The notes under the pieces were generated by a model. That model did no database searches. It was not told the DNA's origin and saw nothing but the letters and a program-made list of their open reading frames with translations. Below are positions 1-8,078 of a stretch of DNA of 11,247 bases, in pieces. This DNA comes from an uncultured Bacteroidales bacterium (lineage in GTDB: Bacteria > Bacteroidota > Bacteroidia > Bacteroidales > Paludibacteraceae). The number at the start of each line of letters is the position of its first letter. Within the stretch, counting starts at the first letter, position 1. The stretch spans positions 1 to 11,247 of the forward strand of contig CALDPN010000119.1 of the NCBI GenBank assembly GCA_937911235.1, in the 5' to 3' direction. The translations under genes were made by a program, and so were the position numbers.

Positions 1-102
1 TTATGTATTATATGGTTTTTAGTGTCTAACATTTACATCTATAAAAATGATATTTTGTTAGATTCTATAAAATCGGTAAGTTCTAAATTTATTAATAAAT
101 AG
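1..102 (+). CDS. C-terminal tail of an unidentified, possibly membrane, protein (partial)
   Basis: An open frame enters from the left edge and ends at TAG (100-102), giving 33 residues. The first part (LCIIWFLVSNIYIY) is hydrophobic, like the end of a transmembrane helix; the rest is a short charged tail (DSIKSVSSKFINK). The next ATG follows 7 bases after the stop, which is normal operon spacing here and supports this being the end of a real gene. A last membrane helix with a lysine-containing tail just before licD and a polymerase gene would fit a Wzx-type flippase or another multi-spanning polysaccharide protein. That is inference from position; too little is visible to name it. Confidence 0.55.
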   Translation, partial: LCIIWFLVSNIYIYKNDILLDSIKSVSSKFINK

Positions 103-109
103 GATTGTT

Positions 110-922
110 ATGATTTTCAATACAGGCGAAACATCAGAGGAACTAAGAGAAAAATATAATCCAGAAGGAAGTGTATTAAGAAAGTGCCAACTTAGAATGT
201 TAGATATGTTAATATACCTAGATAAGGTATGTAGAGAAATAGGTGTTGATTATTGTTTGGAAAGTGGAAATATATTAGGTTCTCTTCGTCATGGTGGTTT
301 TATCCCTTGGGATGACGATATTGATATTCATGTGTCTAGAAAAGATTTTAAGAAATTGTGTAAATATCTAAAAGAACACCCACATGAACAATATGTTCTA
401 CAAGATGAATATACAGATAAAGGTTTTATTGAGGCGAATTGGGCAGTTCTTAGAGACTTGAAGAGTGAATATATTCAAGAAACAAGTTTGCATAACATTA
501 GAAAATTTAAAGGGTTACAAATAGATATTTTCGTAATAGACAAAGGTATTATTCCTTGCTTATATACTTTTATGCAAAAGGTTTCTACAGTTAGATATAG
601 ATGTATTGATAAAGGTTATCTTAAGGCAGCAAGATGTATTAATGCATTATCAAAGTATATATTGATTCCATTATGTAGAATTATAGGTTCTATATTTGGT
701 AATAAAAATCTATTGATGTATGAATGTGGGTATGGTTTTAAGTATAGAAGGATACATAAGGATATTTTATTACCACATAAGGAAATATTTTTCGAAGGTT
801 ATAATTTTTTAGGACCAGCCGATCCTAAAAAATATTGCGAATTAATATACGGTGATTATATGAAGATTCCGCCTATAGAAAAAAGAGATCATCATCAAGC
901 AAGATATAATATCTGGGATTAA
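110..922 (+). CDS. LicD-family phosphotransferase (phosphocholine transferase-like)
   Basis: A 270-residue cytoplasmic protein of the LicD family, which has a nucleotidyltransferase-like fold. The family signature is complete: an ESGNILGSLRHGGFIPWDDDIDI-type segment at about residues 51-73, with the metal-binding acidic cluster D68, D69, D70 and D72, a second conserved acidic site IDIF (D139), and a C-terminal YGDYMKIPP block followed by a His-rich segment (RDHHQAR). Characterised LicD proteins transfer phosphocholine from CDP-choline to cell-surface glycans; others in the family are thought to move other phospho-alcohols, so the donor here is not proven. No choline kinase or CDP-choline synthase gene is visible nearby. 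The start at 110 has an AGGA a few bases upstream and follows the previous stop by 7 bases. It lies first among the intact polysaccharide genes, so decoration of the repeat unit is the likely role. Very AT-rich. Confidence 0.88.
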   Translation: MIFNTGETSEELREKYNPEGSVLRKCQLRMLDMLIYLDKVCREIGVDYCLESGNILGSLRHGGFIPWDDDIDIHVSRKDFKKLCKYLKEHPHEQYVLQDEYTDKGFIEANWAVLRDLKSEYIQETSLHNIRKFKGLQIDIFVIDKGIIPCLYTFMQKVSTVRYRCIDKGYLKAARCINALSKYILIPLCRIIGSIFGNKNLLMYECGYGFKYRRIHKDILLPHKEIFFEGYNFLGPADPKKYCELIYGDYMKIPPIEKRDHHQARYNIWD

Positions 923-954
923 TTAAATATTACAAGAGAAATCAAATACTATAA

Positions 955-2100
955 ATGTTTCCATACATTTTCATAATAATTATATTACTAATAGGAGCTA
1001 TAGCAGAAGTATTTGGCATTAAGAAAAATGCTAAAATATATTTTGTTATATCAACTATTCTAATAGCTTTATTCGCTGGATTGCGTTATAATACAGGAGC
1101 AGATTGGTCAATATATGAGCCCGCTTTCTATGAAATGCCAGAATTAGGAAATATAGAAAATTGGGAATTGGCGTATTATTGGATAAATCTATTATTTTAT
1201 TATGTTTTTGGAAATTATTACGTCCTACAGTTTGTAGCATCTGCATTTTTAATGTATTCTGTGGGTAGATTTTTATGGAAAAATACAGATTATCCAATGT
1301 TCTCATTATTGTTATTTTTTATGATGTTTACAAATAATGGGATATTATTGGCTCAGGTTCGACAATCTATAGCAGTTGCTATAATTCTTTTTGGTTATGA
1401 GTATATTTTAAATAGGTCCCTTGGCAAGTACTTGATTTTAGTACTTTTCGCTTGTTTGTTTCATATATCAGCAATAATGGCTTTGCCATTATATTTAATG
1501 ACAAGAAAAATTCCAAATTTCATTTTAGTATCTTTAATATTATTATTTCAGATTTTTTATTTTGTGCCAGAAATAACTGCATATATTGTAAAATTCTTTT
1601 TACCATTTATGCCAGAACGCCTAGAGAATATTGGGCAAGTATATGTAAATCATATTTTGTATGGTAATAAAGTCCAATTTAATACAGGAATTTATTATCT
1701 AGCTGGTATGCTTTTATCTATAATAGTAATACTTTCTCAAAGTGATAAAACACGAGAAAAATCATTTTTATTAAATTCTTTAGTTATAGCGATGATTATT
1801 GGAGCTATGTCTACTTCAATGCCCATTTTAGGTAGGTTCAAGGCATATTATCTAATTTTTGCTATTTCTGCATATCCATTAATTTTCAACATAAAGATTA
1901 CTAAAATAGAACTAAAGGCTACTTCTTTGATTATGATGTTACTGTTCTTTTGTTACTTTTATATACCATTTCATGAGAAATTAACATCGCTGAATATTGA
2001 TCCATTAACACAGAGAGCGACAAATTATTCATGGAATCCATATTATAATGTGATTCACCATTCAAAAGAAGCTGAAAATAGAAAAGATTGGACTGAATAA
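955..2100 (+). CDS. EpsG-family (Wzy-like) polysaccharide polymerase, integral membrane
   Basis: A 381-residue, very hydrophobic protein with about ten predicted membrane segments (for example near residues 1-20, 28-43, 75-103, 116-133, 138-152, 159-182, 189-212, 243-260, 272-293 and 323-340). After the second segment comes GLRYNTGADWSIY (residues 42-54), the R-x-N-x-G-x-DW-x-x-Y signature of EpsG-family proteins. Such proteins are thought to polymerise lipid-linked repeat units on the outer face of the cytoplasmic membrane, as Wzy does. A second conserved-looking loop, VRQSIAVAI, matches the usual RQ motif of the family. It starts 32 bases after licD with no clear Shine-Dalgarno and ends 2 bases before the next gene. 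It is the only polymerase candidate in the window. Among the most AT-rich genes here (14 G+C in bases 1021-1080). Confidence 0.85.
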   Translation: MFPYIFIIIILLIGAIAEVFGIKKNAKIYFVISTILIALFAGLRYNTGADWSIYEPAFYEMPELGNIENWELAYYWINLLFYYVFGNYYVLQFVASAFLMYSVGRFLWKNTDYPMFSLLLFFMMFTNNGILLAQVRQSIAVAIILFGYEYILNRSLGKYLILVLFACLFHISAIMALPLYLMTRKIPNFILVSLILLFQIFYFVPEITAYIVKFFLPFMPERLENIGQVYVNHILYGNKVQFNTGIYYLAGMLLSIIVILSQSDKTREKSFLLNSLVIAMIIGAMSTSMPILGRFKAYYLIFAISAYPLIFNIKITKIELKATSLIMMLLFFCYFYIPFHEKLTSLNIDPLTQRATNYSWNPYYNVIHHSKEAENRKDWTE

Positions 2101-2102
2101 CG

Positions 2103-2984
2103 ATGGTAGACGTATCTATTATTATAGTAAACTACAATACCTCTGTTTTAATTAAAAATCTATTGGAAACAATAGAAGAAAAAACAGAGGGTATTTCGTA
2201 TGAGGTTATTGTTGTTGACAATAATCCTACGGAGCAATTTGCTATTGATTTAAAGGACTATTTAGATAAAATAATCTATCTGCCATTAAAAGAAAATGTA
2301 GGGTTCGGTAGAGCAAATAACGAAGGATTAAAGGTAGCAAAAGGCAGAAATATATTCTTTTTAAATCCAGATACTCTATTAATCAATAATGCGATAAAGA
2401 TTTTATCAGATTATTTAGATGCAAATGAGAAGGTGGGATGTTGTGGTGGCAATTTGTTTGATCAGAACATGAATCCTATCCATAGTTTTATTCGTTTATT
2501 ACCATCTCCTATATGGGATTTAAATAGTTTGTTAGGCAATCTAATATTTAAAATTCTATATAGGAAGAATATACAATTTAATTTTACAGATAAACCATTA
2601 AGTGTGGGGTATATTACTGGAGCAGACATGATGGTAAAACGTTCTGTACTTGATAAGGTGGGTGCTTTTGACGATGACTTTTTTATGTATTATGAAGAAA
2701 CCGAATTATCATATCGCATAAAAAAGGCAAAATATGATATTATATCATTGCCAGAAGCCAAAATAATTCATTTAGAAGGGCAAAGTATAAGTACAAATAG
2801 TAGGCGTGAGGCTTTGAAATCTACGTCTAAGAAACTATACTATCAAAAGACGCAATCTATGTTTGCATATTATTGCTCAAACATACTAGCATATACCAAT
2901 GCGGTGCTTCGCATAATATATGCAAAACTAAAACGCGACAAGGAACAACAAGAATATTGGTCAATAATAAAAGATAGCTTATGA
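2103..2984 (+). CDS. GT2-family glycosyltransferase (rhamnosyltransferase-like)
   Basis: A 293-residue GT-A-fold family 2 glycosyltransferase. The N-terminus VSIIIVNYNT and the V-V-D39-N-N nucleotide-binding turn are classic; N88-P89-D90 (FLNPDTLL) takes the place of the DXD metal site, as in the rhamnosyltransferase-like branch. The acceptor half holds GADMMVKRSVLDKVGAFDDDFFMY (about 180-203) followed by YEETELSYR, equivalent to the usual ED-x-D-L-x-x-R catalytic motif. It probably adds a sugar from a nucleotide donor to the lipid-linked repeat unit at the cytoplasmic face of the membrane. The donor sugar cannot be read from sequence; rhamnose is only suggested by family resemblance. Start ATG lies 2 bases after the polymerase stop, and its stop overlaps the next start in ATGA, so translation is probably coupled. 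Confidence 0.88.
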   Translation: MVDVSIIIVNYNTSVLIKNLLETIEEKTEGISYEVIVVDNNPTEQFAIDLKDYLDKIIYLPLKENVGFGRANNEGLKVAKGRNIFFLNPDTLLINNAIKILSDYLDANEKVGCCGGNLFDQNMNPIHSFIRLLPSPIWDLNSLLGNLIFKILYRKNIQFNFTDKPLSVGYITGADMMVKRSVLDKVGAFDDDFFMYYEETELSYRIKKAKYDIISLPEAKIIHLEGQSISTNSRREALKSTSKKLYYQKTQSMFAYYCSNILAYTNAVLRIIYAKLKRDKEQQEYWSIIKDSL

Positions 2985-4000
2985 TTTTAGTTACAGGAAC
3001 ATATCCTCCAGAACAATGTGGAGTAGCAGATTATTCGTATTGCTTGATAAATTCTGAGGAAGGGAAGAAGACAGATTGGAAATTAGTCTACACTAAAGAT
3101 GTATCATTCAAAGGACTAAAAGAAGCTATCAAGACTATAAAGTCTATAGATGATAATTCTGTAAATATTCAATATCCTTCTCGTGGTTATGCAGCAACAA
3201 TATTGCCACATCTATTATGTGTGTATTTAAGATTGTTCACAAAAAGAAAAGTTTCAGTAACATTTCATGAATTGACACAACTGGGTTGGAAAGGTTCTTT
3301 GTTCTCTTATTTGTTACTTTTATTTGCAAATAAGTTGATATTTACCAATGAGTTTGAACGTAATGTAGCTATAAAAAAGTTGGCCTTAGTAAAGAAAAAA
3401 AGTATAGTTATACAGATTTTTTCAAATATTTCTAAGTCGGAAAATATCTATAAGATTTCTGATAGAAAATATGAGGTAGGTTGTTTTGGTTATATACGAC
3501 CTATGAAGGGTATAGAAGCTTTTATAGATGCAATTAAAACTATAAAAGAAGAATATAATAGACCAGTTAATGCATATATCCTAGGAGAAACATTGCCTGA
3601 TTTGCTAGAATACAATGATAAAATTCAGAAAATGGCATCTGAAGCAGGTGTAACACTTATGGGAGGTCGTCCTGACAAAGAAGTAGCAGATATACTTGCT
3701 AACACAAAGATGGCGTATCTACCATATCCAGATGGTCTATCAGAAAGACGTGGATCTTTCCTAGCTTTTGTAAGAAACTTGGCATTAATTGTTTCTACAG
3801 AAGGACCATTTGTTACTCCAACTCATAGAGAATATCTAAAGGTAGTAAAAGAAAAAGATGCTCCAGAGGTTTTAAATTCTTTGTTATCTTTGTCAGATAA
3901 TGAGTTAGATAAAGAACAATTGAGAGTGGAAGAATTCGTTTCCAATAATTTACCAGCATCTTGGGACGAAATTGTAGAAAAATATAATGATTTTTTATAA
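2981..4000 (+). CDS. GT4-family glycosyltransferase (SERRGS subtype)
   Basis: A 339-residue GT-B-fold glycosyltransferase. The N-terminal domain begins VTGTYPPEQCGVADYS, the glycine-containing acceptor-side loop common in GT4 enzymes. The C-terminal donor-binding domain starts near residue 160 (CFGYIRPMKGIEAFIDAI). The region corresponding to the usual E-x7-E motif reads DGLSERRGSFLAF: the first Glu is E255, but the second position is Phe (F263). The DG-x-SERRGS pattern is one I recall from a recognisable GT4 subgroup, so this is probably a subtype rather than a dead enzyme. Its sugar donor is unknown. The start overlaps the upstream gene by 4 bases (ATGA) and the stop overlaps the next start by 1 base (TAATG), so it is embedded in a translationally coupled run. 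Confidence 0.8.
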   Translation: MILVTGTYPPEQCGVADYSYCLINSEEGKKTDWKLVYTKDVSFKGLKEAIKTIKSIDDNSVNIQYPSRGYAATILPHLLCVYLRLFTKRKVSVTFHELTQLGWKGSLFSYLLLLFANKLIFTNEFERNVAIKKLALVKKKSIVIQIFSNISKSENIYKISDRKYEVGCFGYIRPMKGIEAFIDAIKTIKEEYNRPVNAYILGETLPDLLEYNDKIQKMASEAGVTLMGGRPDKEVADILANTKMAYLPYPDGLSERRGSFLAFVRNLALIVSTEGPFVTPTHREYLKVVKEKDAPEVLNSLLSLSDNELDKEQLRVEEFVSNNLPASWDEIVEKYNDFL

Positions 4001-4701
4001 TGATTTCGGTTTGTATTGCAACATATAATGGTGAGAAGTATATCCGTGAACAGTTGGAATCTATATTAAAGCAACTGAGTGCGAATGATGAGGTTATTGT
4101 TTCAGATGATGGTTCTAAAGATAAAACCATAGAGATAATAGAATCATTAAATGATAAGCGAATTACTATTTTGCATAATAATGGCAAACATGGTTTTACA
4201 CACAACTTTGAGAATTCAATAAAAGAAGCGAAAGGGGATGTAATATTTCTTTCTGATCAAGACGATGTGTGGGTAGATGATAAAGTACAGTCCTTTTTAG
4301 AAGTAGTAAAACCTGGTTATTTAGTAATTAGCGATGCGTGGGTATGCTCTGGTTCATTAGAAAAAAGATATCGTTTGAGCGAAGTGCGTTCATTTAAAAG
4401 TTCTTACATAGAGAACCTATATAAAGGAATGTTTTTAGGTTCTACTATGTGTTTTACAAAAGAATCTCTATCATATTTTCTTCCAATACCAAATGTCTTG
4501 GGTCATGATATGTGGTTTGCATTGTTATCTGCTCTAGATAATAAACTTATATACCTAGACAAACCTTTATTATTGTATAGAAGACATGAGGAGACTGTAA
4601 CAACTAGTGGATCTAATAGTGATAATTCGTTGTTGTTTAAATTATCATATAGACTAAATTTTGTTTTTTACACATTATTGAGATATTTTTTTACAATATA
4701 A
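4000..4701 (+). CDS. GT2-family glycosyltransferase (short, alpha-1,3-rhamnosyltransferase-like)
   Basis: A 233-residue family 2 glycosyltransferase. It opens with ISVCIATYNGEKYIREQL, followed by the nucleotide-binding S-D36-D37-G and a strong metal-binding motif D86-Q-D88-D89-VW. Later come GHDMWFALLSAL and LLLYRRHEETVT, the acceptor/catalytic region typical of RfbF-like and related rhamnosyl- or galactosyltransferases. It is somewhat short but all GT2 landmarks are present, so it looks intact. The start codon overlaps the preceding stop by one base. The stop at 4699-4701 shares bases with the AAGGAG Shine-Dalgarno of the next gene. Predicted cytoplasmic or membrane-associated step in repeat-unit assembly; donor unknown. 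Confidence 0.85.
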   Translation: MISVCIATYNGEKYIREQLESILKQLSANDEVIVSDDGSKDKTIEIIESLNDKRITILHNNGKHGFTHNFENSIKEAKGDVIFLSDQDDVWVDDKVQSFLEVVKPGYLVISDAWVCSGSLEKRYRLSEVRSFKSSYIENLYKGMFLGSTMCFTKESLSYFLPIPNVLGHDMWFALLSALDNKLIYLDKPLLLYRRHEETVTTSGSNSDNSLLFKLSYRLNFVFYTLLRYFFTI

Positions 4702-4705
4702 GGAG
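4700..4705 (+). promoter_or_regulatory. Shine-Dalgarno-like AAGGAG ahead of the GT4 gene
   Basis: AAGGAG lies 9 bases upstream of the ATG at 4715 and overlaps the TAA stop of the preceding gene. It is the best Shine-Dalgarno match of the intact genes here; most others start after A- or T-rich sequence, as is usual in Bacteroidota. It supports the chosen start and may allow re-initiation by ribosomes ending the upstream gene. Confidence 0.5.
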
Positions 4706-4714
4706 TAGTTTGAG

Positions 4715-5821
4715 ATGAAGCACATTCTTTTAGTAGGGAATACTGCGTGGAGTATGTACAACTTCCGTAGAAATTTGATGCAACACTTAGTGAAGTTAGG
4801 CTACAAAGTGTCTGTGTTAGCTCCTTCAGAAGCTGACTTTGATGAGAAAATACGTGCTCTTGGTGTAGACTTTTATGACCTTCCGCTTAGTGCCAAAGGA
4901 ACAAATCCTATATCAGATTTAGTACTTACATGGCGAATAAGAAGATACATAAAGAAACTTAAGCCAGACTTCGCATTTTTCTATACGATTAAACCTTGTA
5001 TATTTGGTGGCTTTGCAGCGCGTGCAGCAGGACTCCCTTTTATATCATTTACAACGGGTTTAGGATATACTTTTATCGTTAATAATTGGGTGTCTAAACT
5101 TGCAAGAAAATTATATAAGTTGTCATTAAAGGGGGCAGAAAAGGTTTGGTTTTTAAATGAGGATGATAAAAGAGCATTTTTAGATTATAATATAATACCA
5201 GAAGAGAAAGCATTTATATTACGAGGAGAGGGTGTTGATACTAATAAATTTAAATTATATGAACTACCAAAGAAAATATCTTTCTTGCTGATGGCTCGTA
5301 TGCTATGGGATAAGGGAGTAGGTGAATATGTGGAGGCTGCTCGAATAATAAAGAAAGTATACCCAGAAATACAGTTTAACTTATTAGGTTTCTTAAATGT
5401 AGAAAATCCTAGTGCAATATCTTCAGAGCAAATGGATAAATGGGTTGAGGAGGGTGTTGTTAATTATTTAGGTGTAACAAAAGATGTAGTTCCTTATATT
5501 GCAAATACAACAGTTTCTGTGTTACCTTCATATAGAGAAGGTTTAGGTATGGTATTAGTAGAATCGGCTTCTATGGGTCGTATTTTGATAGCGACTGATA
5601 CTGTTGGTTGTAAGGAAACTATTGATGAGGGAGTAAATGGATTTCTAGTGCCAGTAAAAGATCCTGTTGCTTTGGCGGATGCAATGCGTAAAGTAATAGA
5701 GATGACTTACGAAGAAAAAGTTGCTATGGGCTTAGCAGGACGTAAAAAAGTAGAAAATGAGTTTGCAGATGAATTAGTAGTGAAGGTTTACGAAAATGTA
5801 TTAAAGGAATATCTTAGTTAA
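4715..5821 (+). CDS. GT4-family glycosyltransferase (PglA/CapM-like)
   Basis: A 368-residue GT-B glycosyltransferase with all GT4 landmarks. The N-terminus is ILLVGNTAWSMYNFRRNLM, giving the conserved NFR turn; the middle holds FYTIKPCIFGGFAARAAG and FTTGLGYTF, motifs seen in PglA/CapM-like hexosaminyl- and galactosyltransferases. The C-terminal domain contains LRGEGVDTNKF, LLMARMLWDKGVGEYVEAA (about 190-209) and a canonical E-x7-E motif (E275 and E283, EGLGMVLVE), followed by GCKETIDEGVNGFLV. Retaining transfer from a UDP-sugar to the lipid-linked oligosaccharide is the family role; the exact sugar (often HexNAc) is inference. It is less AT-rich than licD and the polymerase, and is preceded by a good Shine-Dalgarno. 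Confidence 0.88.
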   Translation: MKHILLVGNTAWSMYNFRRNLMQHLVKLGYKVSVLAPSEADFDEKIRALGVDFYDLPLSAKGTNPISDLVLTWRIRRYIKKLKPDFAFFYTIKPCIFGGFAARAAGLPFISFTTGLGYTFIVNNWVSKLARKLYKLSLKGAEKVWFLNEDDKRAFLDYNIIPEEKAFILRGEGVDTNKFKLYELPKKISFLLMARMLWDKGVGEYVEAARIIKKVYPEIQFNLLGFLNVENPSAISSEQMDKWVEEGVVNYLGVTKDVVPYIANTTVSVLPSYREGLGMVLVESASMGRILIATDTVGCKETIDEGVNGFLVPVKDPVALADAMRKVIEMTYEEKVAMGLAGRKKVENEFADELVVKVYENVLKEYLS

Positions 5822-5829
5822 AGAAACTA

Positions 5830-6636
5830 ATGATTAAAGATATTAAATATAGCATAACAATCTCTGTAGTTCTTTATAATACAGGAATGGAGGAAGCCAA
5901 AAGAGCAATATCTTCTTTGCTTGCTACAGACCTAAAAATTAAAATATTCTTGGTAGATAACTCTACAGACGATTCTCGAAGAGTTCTTGCTGAATGTGAC
6001 TCCCGCATTGAATATATCTTTACAGGTAAAAATTTAGGATATGGAAAGGCCAATAACCTAGTCATAAATAAAATGCTTGGGCAAACAGAGTACCATTTGG
6101 TAATGAATCCAGACGTGTATTTTGAAGCAGGCACACTAGATAAGATATACGCATTTATGCAAGCAAACGAGGATATTGGACTAACAATGCCTCGTGTATA
6201 TCATTATGATGGCACAGAACAAAAACTCTGCAAACTTTTACCTACACCTAAAGATTTAATTATTAGACGTTTTATCCCAGACGGAAATTATAAAGATAAA
6301 ATCTCTAGAATATACAATATGTGGGATGCCGATTACGAAAGTCTAATGGATGTGCCATTTCTTTCTGGTAGTTTTATGTTTATGCGTGCCTCTATACTTG
6401 CTGAGGTAAAAGGATTTGATGAAAGATTTTTCCTTTATTGCGAAGATTTAGATCTTTGCCGTAGAATAGGCGAAATCTCTCGTACAGTATATTTCCCAGG
6501 AGCAAAAATTTATCATGGTTACCAAAAGGCTTCGTATCTTAATACAAAATTGATGTTGATTCACTCTCTGTCTGCAATAAAATATTTTAATAAGTGGGGT
6601 TGGATATTTGATAAAGAAAGAAGACGTTTAATGTAG
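5830..6636 (+). CDS. GT2-family glycosyltransferase (rhamnosyltransferase-like)
   Basis: A 268-residue family 2 glycosyltransferase of the same branch as the gene at 2103. It shows ITISVVLYNTG, then FLVDNSTDD as nucleotide-binding turn, KNLGYGKANN, and MNPDVYF in the metal-site position. The acceptor half has VPFLSGSFMFMRASIL, GFDERFFLY and CEDLDLCRR, the canonical ED-x-D-L-x-x-R catalytic motif, then IYHGYQKAS. It lies 8 bases after the GT4 stop, in the same run. The last base-paired neighbour before a slightly larger gap (39 bases) to ugd. It probably adds one sugar of the repeat unit; donor not determinable. Confidence 0.87.
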   Translation: MIKDIKYSITISVVLYNTGMEEAKRAISSLLATDLKIKIFLVDNSTDDSRRVLAECDSRIEYIFTGKNLGYGKANNLVINKMLGQTEYHLVMNPDVYFEAGTLDKIYAFMQANEDIGLTMPRVYHYDGTEQKLCKLLPTPKDLIIRRFIPDGNYKDKISRIYNMWDADYESLMDVPFLSGSFMFMRASILAEVKGFDERFFLYCEDLDLCRRIGEISRTVYFPGAKIYHGYQKASYLNTKLMLIHSLSAIKYFNKWGWIFDKERRRLM

Positions 6637-6675
6637 GTAAAATAATTACTAGTGTAACAACTTTAATTTTACAAT

Positions 6676-7998
6676 ATGAAAATAGCAGTTGCAGGAACAG
6701 GTTATGTAGGATTATCTATAGCTACTTTATTGTCACAACATCATGAGGTTGTGGCAGTAGATGTTATTGCAGAAAAGGTAGAAAAAATTAATAAAAGAAT
6801 TACTCCTATTCAAGATGAATATATAGAAAAGTACTTCGCTCAGAAGCAACTAAACTTAACTGCAACATTAGATGGCGAATCTGCATATAAAGATGCTGAA
6901 TTTATTATTATTGCAGCTCCAACCAATTATGATCCACAAAAGAATTTCTTTGATACACATCATATTGAGGATGTAATAAATTTAGTTCTTAGTGTAAATC
7001 CAGACGCAGTGCTGGTGATTAAAAGTACCATCCCTGTGGGATACTGCAGAAGTCTATATGCAAAATATGCTACTAAGTTTTTAACCGACGAAAGGTTAAA
7101 AGGTAAGAAATTCAACCTATTATTCTCGCCAGAATTTTTGCGCGAGTCTAAGGCATTGTACGACAATCTTTATCCAAGTAGAATTATAGTAGGTGTTCCT
7201 AAGATTATTGAAAAAAATGGCTTTGACACCGAAAATTCTGCTATAAAAGCGATAGCAAATATTAGCTTTTTATCAGAAGCGGCAAACACATTTGCCAACT
7301 TGCTGAAAGAAGGTGCTTTAAAGGAAAATATAGACACCCTATTTATGGGGCTTAAGGAGGCGGAAGCCGTAAAACTTTTTGCCAACACATATTTAGCACT
7401 TAGGGTTTCATATTTCAACGAACTAGATACATACGCAGAAATTAAAGGTTTAGATACTAAGTCTATTATTAATGGTATTGGTTTAGATCCTCGTATTGGT
7501 ACACACTACAACAATCCTTCGTTTGGCTATGGTGGTTACTGTTTGCCTAAAGATACCAAACAACTATTAGCAAACTATGAAGATGTGCCACAAAATATGT
7601 TGTCTGCTATAGTAGAAAGCAATAGAACACGTAAAGATTTTATTGCCGACCGTGTGCTTGAAATGGCTGAATATTATAAAGGAAGCGCACTTTATGATAA
7701 GAATAAAGAAAAAGAATGCACTATAGGCGTGTATAGACTTACCATGAAGTCAAATTCAGATAATTTCAGACATAGTTCTATTCAAGGTGTAATGAAGCGC
7801 ATTAAAGCAAAAGGTGCTAAAATTATCATTTATGAGCCAACATTAGAAGATGGTACTACATTCTTTGGCAGCTTAGTGGTAAACAATCTAGATGAGTTTA
7901 AAAAAATGTCTCAAGCTATTATAGCAAATAGATACGATGCTTGCTTAGATGATGTGTCTGATAAGGTTTATACACGAGATGTATTTAAAAGAGATTAA
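6676..7998 (+). CDS. ugd: UDP-glucose 6-dehydrogenase
   Basis: A 440-residue nucleotide-sugar dehydrogenase that oxidises UDP-glucose twice with NAD+ to UDP-glucuronate. The N-terminal Rossmann motif is KIAVAGTGYVGLSIA (G7-x-G9-x-x-G12), followed by IKSTIPVGYC and FSPEFLRES. The central domain has EAEAVKLFANTYLALRVSYFNEL and the catalytic loop PSFGYGGYCLPKDTKQL with nucleophile C289. The C-terminal domain has YRLTMKSNSDNFRHSS and VYTRDVF. The central and C-terminal blocks closely resemble, as I recall it, the HasB-type enzyme of streptococci (about 400 residues); the present protein is longer partly through an insertion near 335-350 (EYYKGSALYDKNKEKE). UDP-glucuronate would feed the preceding glycosyltransferases, implying an acidic polysaccharide, or be converted to another sugar by genes outside the window. 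Last gene of the cluster. Confidence 0.93.
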   Translation: MKIAVAGTGYVGLSIATLLSQHHEVVAVDVIAEKVEKINKRITPIQDEYIEKYFAQKQLNLTATLDGESAYKDAEFIIIAAPTNYDPQKNFFDTHHIEDVINLVLSVNPDAVLVIKSTIPVGYCRSLYAKYATKFLTDERLKGKKFNLLFSPEFLRESKALYDNLYPSRIIVGVPKIIEKNGFDTENSAIKAIANISFLSEAANTFANLLKEGALKENIDTLFMGLKEAEAVKLFANTYLALRVSYFNELDTYAEIKGLDTKSIINGIGLDPRIGTHYNNPSFGYGGYCLPKDTKQLLANYEDVPQNMLSAIVESNRTRKDFIADRVLEMAEYYKGSALYDKNKEKECTIGVYRLTMKSNSDNFRHSSIQGVMKRIKAKGAKIIIYEPTLEDGTTFFGSLVVNNLDEFKKMSQAIIANRYDACLDDVSDKVYTRDVFKRD

Positions 7999-8078
7999 TC
8001 TATTCACATCCTCTTTAACTTCCTTAACATTACGCTGTTATAGGTTTAACAATTTGTAAAAAAATCAGGATTTTAACA

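Noticed and set aside
1055..1306. Minus-strand open frame of 83 codons inside the polymerase gene
   Set aside because: It lies wholly opposite a well-supported membrane protein gene and has no recognisable motif or start context. The same applies to minus-strand frames at 3813-4205, 5874-6134, 6960-7166 and 7170-7418.
1452..1667. Plus-strand frame of 71 codons within the polymerase gene
   Set aside because: It is a shifted reading of AT-rich membrane-protein sequence, with no independent signal.
8025..8040. TAACA...TGTTA inverted repeat after ugd as a terminator
   Set aside because: The stem is only 5 A/T-rich pairs and no T run follows. It may be part of the upstream region of the lipoprotein promoter. 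No convincing terminator is seen for the polysaccharide cluster.
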